A DNA stretch of 64,000 nt from Streptococcus uberis. Lineage in GTDB: Bacteria > Bacillota > Bacilli > Lactobacillales > Streptococcaceae. Made by a program: the position numbers and the translations under genes. The first letter of the stretch is position 1. Every line of letters begins with the position of its first letter. Shown here piece by piece: positions 37,738 through 45,140 of this stretch. A model generated the notes under the pieces. The model was given only the letters and a program-made list of their open reading frames with translations, was not told where the DNA came from and ran no database searches. Location: the NCBI RefSeq assembly GCF_900475595.1, contig NZ_LS483397.1, forward strand, positions 1,583,001 to 1,647,000, given 5' to 3'.

Positions 37738-38706
37738 ATGACAATAAAACAAGTAACAGTAGCTGGCAGTGGTGTTTTAGGTAGTCAAATTGCCTTTCAG
37801 GCAGCATACAAAGGATTTGACGTAACCATCTATGATATCAATGACCAAGCCCTTGAAAATGGAAAACTTCGCATTCAACACTTAGCTTCTCTCTACCGAG
37901 ATGAAATCAATCTTGCCAAAAAAAATTATAGTGAAAAAGTCCTCACAATTAATTATAATAAAAACCTCCTCCCAAAATTGGATGACATTTTCTTATCAAA
38001 GGTAGCCCATTCCTTATTTTTAGTGGATGAATTGCCAAAGGCTATCCACTTTACTTCTGACCTAGCTGACGCTGTCTCACAAGCAGATCTTATCATTGAA
38101 GCTATCCCAGAAAGAATCGATATCAAACAAGCATTCTATGAAAAACTTGGTAAAATAGCTCCAAGTCAAACCATTTTTGCTACAAATTCGTCAACATTAT
38201 TGCCAAGTCAATTTGCTGAAATTTCGGGAAGACCTGATAAATTCATCGCCTTACATTTCGCTAATAATATTTGGCAAAATAATATGGTTGAAATTATGGG
38301 CCATGAGAAGACCAGCCCCGACACACACCAAGACGTCTTGACCTTTGCCCAACAGATTGGTATGGTTCCACTTGAACTTCACCAAGAACAGCCGGGCTAC
38401 ATCCTGAATTCTATTTTAGTGCCCTTTTTAGAAAGTGCTTTAACGCTTTATTACAACAAAATAGCTGATACAGAAACTATCGATAAAACTTGGAAAATTG
38501 GTACTGGAGCACCCTATGGACCACTTGAAATTTTAGATATTATTGGTATTGAAACTGCCTATAATATTTTAAAAAATTATGCTGATACCAGTCTTGATCC
38601 TACTTGTCTCCACGCCCGATTAGCCAACATGTTAAAAGAAGAATTTATTGATAAAGGCTATCTTGGACGAGCAAGTGGAAGAGGTTTCCACACCTATTCA
38701 GCATAG
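37738..38706 (+). CDS. 3-hydroxyacyl-CoA dehydrogenase family protein
   Basis: 322 residues. The Rossmann NAD motif VAGSGVLGSQIAFQAAYKG is at the N-terminus, and the hydroxyacyl-CoA signature ATNSSTLLPSQFA is about residue 144. The C-terminal half is helical. It probably oxidises or reduces a 3-hydroxyacyl-CoA or a related hydroxy acid; no other beta-oxidation gene is nearby, so the physiological substrate is open. The ATG at 37738 is chosen because GGAGGTG lies six bases upstream; the GTG at 37729 is inside that site. Divergent from ccpN. Confidence 0.85.
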   Translation: MTIKQVTVAGSGVLGSQIAFQAAYKGFDVTIYDINDQALENGKLRIQHLASLYRDEINLAKKNYSEKVLTINYNKNLLPKLDDIFLSKVAHSLFLVDELPKAIHFTSDLADAVSQADLIIEAIPERIDIKQAFYEKLGKIAPSQTIFATNSSTLLPSQFAEISGRPDKFIALHFANNIWQNNMVEIMGHEKTSPDTHQDVLTFAQQIGMVPLELHQEQPGYILNSILVPFLESALTLYYNKIADTETIDKTWKIGTGAPYGPLEILDIIGIETAYNILKNYADTSLDPTCLHARLANMLKEEFIDKGYLGRASGRGFHTYSA

Positions 38707-38774
38707 AGCCTCTAGCAAGAATTTTTTTCAAACTAGGAATTTTGAGTCGTTTCATTCTGAAAATATAAGCAAGT

Positions 38775-38810
38775 AAAAAGCTCATCCCCCAATGGAGTTG
38801 AGCTTTTTTT
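38775..38810. terminator. bidirectional terminator
   Basis: AAAAAGCTCA pairs with TGAGCTTTTT, with T-runs on both strands. It ends the dehydrogenase gene (plus) and the rhodanese gene (minus). Confidence 0.9.
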
Positions 38811-38813
38811 GTA

Positions 38814-39110
38814 TTAAACTAATGGTCCATCCCAAGCGGCTGTTCCACCAGTTACGTTAATGACATGATAACCTTTTTCTTCTAAAAAGTCACAAGCCCT
38901 AGCTGAACGACCACCTGATTGACAAATGATATGATAAGTTTTCTCCTTATCCAAGCCTAGGTAACCTTCAGCTAAAGTACTTAAAGGCATGTTTTTGGCA
39001 GTTGGAACATGACCACTCTTGTATTCATCAACTTCTCTGACATCAATTAAATTGATGTTTTGACTAGCTAAAGCATTTTTTAACTCACTAATACTTTCTG
39101 ACTTAATCAT
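38814..39110 (-). CDS. single-domain rhodanese (sulfurtransferase)
   Basis: 98 residues. One rhodanese domain with the active-site loop CQSGGRSARA (Cys about residue 57). It carries sulfane sulfur as a Cys persulfide. The ATG at 39108-39110 is chosen because AAAGGA lies about six bases upstream; its start overlaps the end of the CoA-disulfide reductase gene by eight bases. Last gene of the sulfur cluster. Confidence 0.92.
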   Translation of the reverse strand: MIKSESISELKNALASQNINLIDVREVDEYKSGHVPTAKNMPLSTLAEGYLGLDKEKTYHIICQSGGRSARACDFLEEKGYHVINVTGGTAAWDGPLV

Positions 39111-40758
39111 GGGTAATCCTTTCTGGGTAAACTGTTTTATAGAGTGCATAAGCACCATCTAAATTTTGAACATGAAAGCCTGCTTGCTTCAAAATACGTT
39201 CTGCCAAATAAGAGCGAAGACCACTATGACAGCTAACAATATAATCTTGACTTGAATCCAACTCTTCCAGACGGTTTCTTAAATCATCTAATGGTATATT
39301 AATGGCATTTCCAAAATGGCCTTGACTAAATTCTTTTTCAGTTCGGACATCAAGCAACTGTTTGCCTTGTGTCAAGGCTTGGTCCAGTTGGTACCATTGG
39401 ATACTTTGGCTGGTTCCTTCAAGTAGGTTTAATGCAACATAGCCAGCCATATTAACAGGATCTTTGGCTGAGCCAAAAGGCGGAGCATAGGTGAATTCTA
39501 ACTCAGGTAAATCGTCAACTGTCATTCCAGCCTTAATAGCGGTAGCTAGGATATCAATCCGTTTGTCAACCCCTTTTGCTCCTACTGCTTGTGCTCCATA
39601 AATACGACCACTGTCTTTTCCAAAAACCAATTTTAAGGTGATATCAGTAGCCCCTGGAAAATAAGAGGCATGGTCCTTTCCACTGGTGTGTAGAACTTGC
39701 ACATCGTCAAAACTTTGGCGAGCTTGGCGCTCGTTTAACCCTGTTGATGCAGCTGAAAGTCCGAATGCACGTACAATGGCTGTCCCGATACTTCCCTTAT
39801 TGTGACGTGGCAGTCCTGCAATAATATCTGCTACTTGACGTCCTTGTCTGTTAGCCGGATTTGCTAAGGAAATAAGGGCATCTACGCCAGTAATTCCATG
39901 TTTGACTACTATGGCATCACCAACTGCATAGATATCTTTTTGACTGGTTTCATAAGAGTCATTTACTAAAATACCACCTTTTAAGCCCAATTCAATTCCA
40001 GCATTTTTGGCAAGATCAGATGCCGGCAAGACACCAACTGACATGATGGTCAAATCAGACGTTAAAACGTCACCGTTTTCTAGGATAATGTTCTTACCTT
40101 CTTTTTCAAAAGCTTGCGCAGAGAGTCCCGTTATTATGGAAACACCATTGCGACGTAATTCTGCTTCCAGGAAGGCAGCCATTTCCTGATCCAAAGGTGG
40201 TAGAATATGTGGGGCCTTTTCAAGTATAGTAACCTGATAACCACGTTTCACTAAACTTTCAGCCATTTCTAATCCAATAAAACCAGCTCCAATAACCGTT
40301 GCTTTTTGACCAGCTTCTTGACTCAAATTGGCCATAATCTGGTCTAAATCTGGAATATTTCGTAAACTATAGACATTAGTTGCTGTTTCTAATCCTGGTA
40401 GATTTGGAATGAAAGGCTTTGCTCCTGGTGAAAGGATTAAATAATCATAATTTTCCTGGTATTCTTTACCAAGATGAGAGGCTTTTACCACTTTCTCTTG
40501 GGGATTGATTTCCAATATTTCGGTATTGGGACGGACATCCAAGTTGAAACGTGCCTTTAGTTTTTCTGGCGTTTGGACCAACAAACTATCACGCTCAGCA
40601 ATTTCTCCAGAAAGATGAAAAGGTAAACCACAATTTGCAAAAGACACATATGGCCCCTTGTCAAACACAATAATTTCGGCATCTTCCATGAGACGTCGTA
40701 ACCGAGTTGCAGCTGACATGCCACCCGCAACGCCACCAACAATAAGAATTTTTGTCAT
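39103..40758 (-). CDS. CoA-disulfide reductase with C-terminal rhodanese domain
   Basis: 551 residues. An N-terminal FAD/NAD(P)H disulfide reductase starts ILIVGGVAGGMSAATRLRR and carries the single redox Cys in VSFANCGLPFHLSG. A second nucleotide-binding motif is ATVIGAGFIGLEMAESL. A C-terminal rhodanese module (about 455-551) has SCHSGLRSYLA. Such fusions (CoADR-RHD, CstB/Npsr-like) reduce CoA persulfides and polysulfides. The ATG at 40756-40758 follows AAAGGAGG. It lies between two other rhodanese genes with overlapping ends. Confidence 0.93.
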   Translation of the reverse strand: MTKILIVGGVAGGMSAATRLRRLMEDAEIIVFDKGPYVSFANCGLPFHLSGEIAERDSLLVQTPEKLKARFNLDVRPNTEILEINPQEKVVKASHLGKEYQENYDYLILSPGAKPFIPNLPGLETATNVYSLRNIPDLDQIMANLSQEAGQKATVIGAGFIGLEMAESLVKRGYQVTILEKAPHILPPLDQEMAAFLEAELRRNGVSIITGLSAQAFEKEGKNIILENGDVLTSDLTIMSVGVLPASDLAKNAGIELGLKGGILVNDSYETSQKDIYAVGDAIVVKHGITGVDALISLANPANRQGRQVADIIAGLPRHNKGSIGTAIVRAFGLSAASTGLNERQARQSFDDVQVLHTSGKDHASYFPGATDITLKLVFGKDSGRIYGAQAVGAKGVDKRIDILATAIKAGMTVDDLPELEFTYAPPFGSAKDPVNMAGYVALNLLEGTSQSIQWYQLDQALTQGKQLLDVRTEKEFSQGHFGNAINIPLDDLRNRLEELDSSQDYIVSCHSGLRSYLAERILKQAGFHVQNLDGAYALYKTVYPERITHD

Positions 40759-40768
40759 AAAACCTCCT

Positions 40769-41107
40769 TTAATGGGACCTAACAATAGGACCTGACCAAG
40801 CCATCATGCCACCTTTAACATGAATCGCATGGTAACCCTTATCTCTTAATTTTTGACTTGCTCTGCGACTACGAATACCAGAGTGACAAATGATGTAAAC
40901 CTTTTGGTCTTTTATCCCTTTATAGTTGACAATTGTATCTACAGGGACATTTCGAGCATTTTTGATATGTCCTTCTTGAAATTCAACTCTAGTCCTCACA
41001 TCTAAGACCTGTGTTTTAGGATGTGATTGTAACAAATCTTCTAACTCTTTAGTAGAAATAGTGTCCACTTTACTAAAAGCAGAGAACAATTTACTTAAAA
41101 ATGGCAT
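40769..41107 (-). CDS. rhodanese-like sulfurtransferase
   Basis: 112 residues. An N-terminal extension (FLSKLFSAFSKVD, about 3-15) is followed by a rhodanese domain with active loop CHSGIRSRRA (Cys about residue 74). First gene of the cluster. AAAAGGAG precedes the ATG. It ends ten bases before the CoA-disulfide reductase start. Controlled by a palindromic operator at 41124-41141. Confidence 0.92.
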   Translation of the reverse strand: MPFLSKLFSAFSKVDTISTKELEDLLQSHPKTQVLDVRTRVEFQEGHIKNARNVPVDTIVNYKGIKDQKVYIICHSGIRSRRASQKLRDKGYHAIHVKGGMMAWSGPIVRSH

Positions 41108-41123
41108 TTTTTCTCCTTTTTAT

Positions 41124-41141
41124 TATACCCCATATGGTATA
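41124..41141. promoter_or_regulatory. CstR/CsoR-type operator
   Basis: TATACC-CCATAT-GGTATA, a palindrome of the C/G-tract type bound by this repressor family. It covers about -2 to +15 of the predicted rhodanese-operon transcript. Confidence 0.75.
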
Positions 41142-41145
41142 TTAA

Positions 41146-41174
41146 AGATTATCATGCTATGCATCTAAAGTCAA
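41146..41174 (-). promoter_or_regulatory. sulfur-cluster promoter
   Basis: -35 TTGACT (41169-41174), 17-bp spacer, extended -10 TGaTAATCT (hexamer 41146-41151), minus strand. Confidence 0.65.
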
Positions 41175-41192
41175 CTAAAAAACTTTTAAAAA

Positions 41193-41221
41193 TTGACAAA
41201 GCCTATTTTGAAAAGTATAAT
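41193..41221 (+). promoter_or_regulatory. promoter of the CstR-like gene
   Basis: Consensus -35 TTGACA (41193-41198) and -10 TATAAT (41216-41221) with a 17-bp spacer. The long open frame from 41159 begins upstream of this promoter, which supports the start at 41246. Confidence 0.88.
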
Positions 41222-41245
41222 GTCAAACAGAGAAGTGAGGTATTT

Positions 41246-41506
41246 ATGAGAACTGAGAAAAAAGATATTATTAATAGACTGAAGCGAACCGAGGGGCAAC
41301 TTAGAGGGGTACAACGTATGATTGACGAGGATAGTACATGCTTTGATATCATTACTCAATTAACAGCAATCCGTTCAAGTATTAATAGTGCTATGGGTGT
41401 TATTATTGGGAATAAAATCACCCAAGTTATTGAGAACCCGTCTGAAGACCCTAAGGAACAAGAAGAACGCCTCAATCAAGCCATTCAACTCATTGTCAAA
41501 AAATAG
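41246..41506 (+). CDS. CsoR/CstR-family repressor with a single sensing cysteine
   Basis: 86 residues, all helical. RLKRTEGQLRGVQRMIDEDSTCFDIITQL gives Cys32 at the first sensor position. At the second position, where CstR has Cys and CsoR has His/Cys, the protein reads MGVIIGNKITQVIEN with no Cys or His. So copper binding by the CsoR mode is ruled out, and the Cys-Cys polysulfide link of CstR cannot form within one site. Position beside rhodanese genes still argues for sulfur sensing. The ATG follows GAGG by five bases. Confidence 0.87.
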   Translation: MRTEKKDIINRLKRTEGQLRGVQRMIDEDSTCFDIITQLTAIRSSINSAMGVIIGNKITQVIENPSEDPKEQEERLNQAIQLIVKK

Positions 41507-41537
41507 ATTATCGTCCAAACGTCATTTAGCAGCCACT

Positions 41538-41569
41538 AAAAAGGAGACATCATCTGATGCCTCCTTTTG
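41538..41569. terminator. terminator after the CstR-like gene
   Basis: AAAAGGAG-a-CATC pairs with GATG-c-CTCCTTTT, with T-rich tails on both strands; it also ends the convergent nicotinamidase-like gene. Confidence 0.85.
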
Positions 41570-41572
41570 TTG

Positions 41573-42121
41573 TTACTCAAGAATGGTCGCGCCCAAAACC
41601 TGTTCAAAATGAGCCAAGGCCCACTGGTGTGATTGATCTGATATACTCGCAACTGCTGAACGAACAACCTCCAGCTTGTAGCCTAAATTGTAAGCGTCAA
41701 TGGCAGTATGCAAGACACAGATATCGGTTAGGACTCCTGTTAAGACTACTGTATTAACACCACGTTCTCGCAGCCGAATATCCAAATCTGTCCCCGAAAA
41801 AGCAGAATAGTAGCGCTTATCTAACCAGAATACTTTAGGATCTTGTTTTATCTGTTGATAGACCTTGTCCAAAGGACCATAAAGGTCACGCCCTTTACTC
41901 CCCTTAAGATTATGAGGCGGGAAAAGCTTACTTTCTGGGTGCCATGGATCGTTCTCATCATGACAATCAATAGCAAAGAAAATATAGTCCCCTCGCTCAA
42001 ATGCTTTTTCGGTCATCTCAGCTATGATTGACGCAATAGCTTGGGCAGCTTTTCCTGCACTCAACTTCCCATCATCTGCAACAAAATCGTTTGTGTAATC
42101 AATTGAAATCAATGCTCTCAT
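41573..42121 (-). CDS. pncA: isochorismatase-family cysteine hydrolase, nicotinamidase-like
   Basis: 182 residues. The catalytic triad is Asp in SIDYTNDFV, Lys in LDKRYYSAF and Cys in TDICVLHTA. The metal-site DCHDENDPWHPES fits nicotinamidase, which converts nicotinamide to nicotinate for NAD salvage. The ATG at 42119-42121 follows GGAGA; the TTG one codon earlier is less likely. It lies downstream of codY but is separated from it by a terminator. Confidence 0.85.
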   Translation of the reverse strand: MRALISIDYTNDFVADDGKLSAGKAAQAIASIIAEMTEKAFERGDYIFFAIDCHDENDPWHPESKLFPPHNLKGSKGRDLYGPLDKVYQQIKQDPKVFWLDKRYYSAFSGTDLDIRLRERGVNTVVLTGVLTDICVLHTAIDAYNLGYKLEVVRSAVASISDQSHQWALAHFEQVLGATILE

Positions 42122-42230
42122 CAAAATCTCCTAAACAGGGGAAGTCTCCCCTCATCTCCCCTATTGCTCTCAATTGTAACAACTTTATTTACAGGTGTCA
42201 AGACAGCCTGCTCCACCCAAAACAGAAACC

Positions 42231-42259
42231 AAAAAACACCTCTTAAAAAGAGATGTTTT
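42231..42259 (-). terminator. codY terminator
   Basis: Minus strand AAACA-t-CTCTT pairs with AAGAG-g-TGTTT, followed by T-run. Confidence 0.85.
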
Positions 42260-42263
42260 CAGC

Positions 42264-43046
42264 TTAAAATTCTTTCAATTTATCAAAAATTCCCTCATTA
42301 ATAACCTTGAGGTAGGTTCCCTTCATACCCAGAGAGCGACTTTCAATAATACCAGCACTTTCCAATTTACGAAGGGCATTGACGATCACAGATCGTGTAA
42401 TACCGATACGGTCAGCGATGACTGACGCCGTTAAACGCCCCTCATTGCCATCAAGTTCACCTAAAATGGCAGCAACTGCTTTCATTTCAGAATATGATAA
42501 GGTATTAATTGCCATATTAACAGCCGTTTGCTTACGAATGGTTTCCTCAAGATTTTCCGTTTGCAAGTTTAACAACTGAATACCCACAACGGTACTAGAA
42601 ATTTCAACCAAAATCAAATCTTCATCAAGAAATTTTTTGTCATTTCGCCAAATGATTAAAGACCCCAGACGCATACCACCACCATAAATTGGAGCAATTG
42701 TCGTTAAACCATCTGGATAAGTATCTTTTGATTCAATTGGGAAAATGGTTAATTCATTTTCTACAGGCAAGTTTGCTTCTGTATCATAAACACGACTAGC
42801 CGCTTTAACGTAAGAATCTGGGAATTGCTTTGCTTCAAAAAATTCTTCTACTCGGTCATTATTGGTTTTATATTTCATGGCGTAACCTAAAAGAGTACCG
42901 CCACCATTGATAATACATGCATTACAGTCAATGATATCAGCTAAGCGAGATGCCATTGCATTATAGGGCAATTCTGCATCCAAACTATCTACGGAACGCT
43001 GTAATATAGATGTGATTTTACGTGTTTTTTCTAATAAATTTGGCAT
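42264..43046 (-). CDS. codY: global regulator CodY
   Basis: 260 residues. The N-terminal GAF domain binds branched-chain amino acids, and the C-terminal winged helix ([34 protein letters not shown]) binds DNA. It represses amino-acid uptake and biosynthesis genes in rich conditions. Starts [16 protein letters not shown], as in the family. A CodY box upstream of its promoter implies autoregulation. Confidence 0.98.
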   Translation of the reverse strand: MPNLLEKTRKITSILQRSVDSLDAELPYNAMASRLADIIDCNACIINGGGTLLGYAMKYKTNNDRVEEFFEAKQFPDSYVKAASRVYDTEANLPVENELTIFPIESKDTYPDGLTTIAPIYGGGMRLGSLIIWRNDKKFLDEDLILVEISSTVVGIQLLNLQTENLEETIRKQTAVNMAINTLSYSEMKAVAAILGELDGNEGRLTASVIADRIGITRSVIVNALRKLESAGIIESRSLGMKGTYLKVINEGIFDKLKEF

Positions 43047-43082
43047 GTGTCACCTTTTTCCTTCGATATATTTTGCGTCTCA

Positions 43083-43128
43083 ATTATACCAAAGGATGTT
43101 AGATTTCGCAAGGAATTATCAGAAAATT
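43083..43128 (-). promoter_or_regulatory. codY promoter with CodY box
   Basis: -35 TTGCGA (43106-43111), 17-bp spacer, extended -10 TGgTATAAT (hexamer 43083-43088), minus strand. AATTATCAGAAAATT at 43114-43128 (plus) matches the CodY box AATTTTCWGAAAATT with one mismatch and lies immediately upstream of the -35. Confidence 0.85.
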
Positions 43129-43179
43129 TTTTATTATTTCTACAATTCTTGATTGATAGCCCTTAAGGTCCCCTTACAC

Positions 43180-43213
43180 AAAAAAAGAAACCTGAAAACG
43201 ACTCTCAGGTTTC
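43180..43213 (-). terminator. terminator of the aminotransferase gene, which lies upstream of codY
   Basis: Minus strand GAAACCTGA, loop, TCAGGTTTC, then T7. Confidence 0.93.
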
Positions 43214-43241
43214 ATTTGATTTTCAGCAAATGAGAAAAAAA

Positions 43242-44456
43242 TTAACGCTTACACTGTTTTAAAACACGTGTGATTTTCTCTTGAACATCTGCCAATTCTT
43301 CTACTCTAGGTAAGTAAACAATTCGGAAGTGATCTGGATCTTTCCAGTTAAATCCTCTTCCGTGAACTAGCATTACTTTTTCCTGTTTCAAAAGGTCTAA
43401 CACAAATTGTTCATCATCATCAATACGGTACATTTGACGATCAATTTTAGGGAAAATATAAAGACCTGCCTTAGGTTTGACAGCTGATAATCCAGGGATA
43501 TCATTGATGGCTTTGTGGATAAAATTACGTTGCTCAAAAATCCGACCACCAGGTAATAATAAATCATCAACAGACTGATGCCCTCCCAATGACGTTTGTA
43601 CAACTTGCTGTGCTAAGACATTTGAACATAAACGCATATTTGCCAGCATATTGAGACCTTCAATATAACCTTTCACATGGTTTTTAGGACCAGAAAGGAC
43701 CATCCATCCAACACGGAAACCAGCAATACGATGGGATTTTGATAAACCATTCATTGAGACACAAAAAACATCCGGAGCTAGACTAGCAATTGCAATATGT
43801 TTACCACCATCCATCACGAGACGATCATAAATTTCGTCAGCAAAAATAATTAACTGATGTTCTCGAGCAATGTCAACAATTTCCTCTAATAATTCTTTTG
43901 GATAAAGAGCTCCAGTGGGATTGTTTGGATTAATAATAACAATTGCTTTTGTTCTGTCAGTTACTTTAGACTTAATATCATCGATATCGGGATACCATTC
44001 TGCTTGCTCATCACAAATGTAATGCACCGCTTTACCGCCAGCTAAACTGACACAGGCTGTCCACAAGGGATAATCAGGCATTGGTACTAAAACCTCATCA
44101 CCATCATCAAGTAAAGCCTGCATGGACATGGATATTAACTCAGATACACCATTGCCAAGATAAATGTCATTAATGTCAACTTCAGGAAAGTCTTTTAATT
44201 GACAGTATTGCATAATCGCTTTTCTGGCAGAAAAAATGCCTCTACTATCTGAATACCCCTCACTATTTCGAGCATTCAGAATTAAGTCTCTAATAACTTC
44301 ATCAGGGGCTTCAAATCCGAAGGCAGCCGGATTTCCTGTATTAAGACGAAGGATTTTTTCACCATTTGCCATCATACGTTCAGCCTCTTCTAAAACAGGA
44401 CCACGAATGTCATAGGCAACATGTTCTAGTTTTGATGATTTCTCAAAAATTTTCAT
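43242..44456 (-). CDS. AlaT-like pyridoxal phosphate aminotransferase
   Basis: 404-residue class I aminotransferase. The PLP lysine is in SMNGLSKSHRIAGFRVGW, and NPNNPTGALYPKE and YLGNGVSELI are conserved. The AlaT group moves amino groups between alanine and 2-oxoglutarate. The ATG at 44454-44456 is chosen because GAGG lies eight bases upstream; the GTG three codons earlier overlaps that site. Next to codY in many streptococci, which fits nitrogen metabolism. Confidence 0.9.
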   Translation of the reverse strand: MKIFEKSSKLEHVAYDIRGPVLEEAERMMANGEKILRLNTGNPAAFGFEAPDEVIRDLILNARNSEGYSDSRGIFSARKAIMQYCQLKDFPEVDINDIYLGNGVSELISMSMQALLDDGDEVLVPMPDYPLWTACVSLAGGKAVHYICDEQAEWYPDIDDIKSKVTDRTKAIVIINPNNPTGALYPKELLEEIVDIAREHQLIIFADEIYDRLVMDGGKHIAIASLAPDVFCVSMNGLSKSHRIAGFRVGWMVLSGPKNHVKGYIEGLNMLANMRLCSNVLAQQVVQTSLGGHQSVDDLLLPGGRIFEQRNFIHKAINDIPGLSAVKPKAGLYIFPKIDRQMYRIDDDEQFVLDLLKQEKVMLVHGRGFNWKDPDHFRIVYLPRVEELADVQEKITRVLKQCKR

Positions 44457-44595
44457 AATCTGCACCTCGTAACAACCATTATAAACAAAAAAAAGATAAA
44501 TAGGAAGAATTTATCCATAATTTTACTATGAAAAAAGCGATACTCTAAAATTTCAGAAAAGATATTAACCGCTTTCATTTTCTCGAAAAAAGGAG

Positions 44596-44601
44596 TATAA
44601 T
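44596..44601 (+). promoter_or_regulatory. promoter of the universal stress protein gene
   Basis: -10 TATAAT (44596-44601) with a weak TTTCAT -35 17 bases upstream. Confidence 0.55.
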
Positions 44602-44650
44602 AACAGTAAATAAAGCAAAAGCTTTAGCAGGGCAAAAGGAGGTTCCACAT

Positions 44651-45103
44651 ATGGTACAAAAATACGAACACATTCTCGTTGCAGTTGATGGCTCTTACGA
44701 ATCCGAATTAGCATTTGAAAAAGCCGTAAACGTCGCCTTAAGAAATAATGCCGAACTGGTCCTAACACACGTTATTGATACACGTGCTTTACAAAGTGTA
44801 GCCACTTTTGATACGTATATTTATGATAAATTGGAACAAGAAGCTAAGGAAGTTTTGTCTGACTTAGAAAAACAAGCCCGTGAACAAGGTATCACTAATA
44901 TAAAACAAGTAATCGAATTTGGAAATCCAAAAAATCTTTTAGCGCACGACATTCCTGAACGTGAACATATCGATTTAATTATGGTTGGTGCAACTGGTTT
45001 GAACACCTTTGAACGTCTACTGATTGGATCATCCTCAGAATATATTATGCGACATGCAAAAGTCGATTTATTAGTCGTTCGCGATTCCAATAAAACATTA
45101 TAA
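44651..45103 (+). CDS. universal stress protein (UspA family)
   Basis: 150 residues. The ATP-binding motif GATGLNTFERLLIGSSSEYI (about 112-131) has the G-2X-G-9X-G(S) pattern of ATP-binding Usp proteins, and the N-terminal ILVAVDGS is conserved. Cytoplasmic; role in stress survival inferred from family. Strong AAGGAGG precedes the ATG. Monocistronic with its own terminator. Confidence 0.95.
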   Translation: MVQKYEHILVAVDGSYESELAFEKAVNVALRNNAELVLTHVIDTRALQSVATFDTYIYDKLEQEAKEVLSDLEKQAREQGITNIKQVIEFGNPKNLLAHDIPEREHIDLIMVGATGLNTFERLLIGSSSEYIMRHAKVDLLVVRDSNKTL

Positions 45104-45140
45104 AAGGCCAAGGTGCTAATAAGCACCTTAGCCTTTTATT
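45102..45140. terminator. bidirectional terminator
   Basis: AAAAGGC-c-AAGGTGCT pairs with AGCACCTT-a-GCCTTTT. It ends the usp gene and the convergent HAD-fusion gene, whose stop codon lies in the right arm. Confidence 0.92.

Noticed and set aside
41159..41245. 29 extra N-terminal codons for the CstR-like repressor
   Set aside because: This stretch holds the -35 and -10 of the gene's promoter, so it cannot be translated from that transcript.
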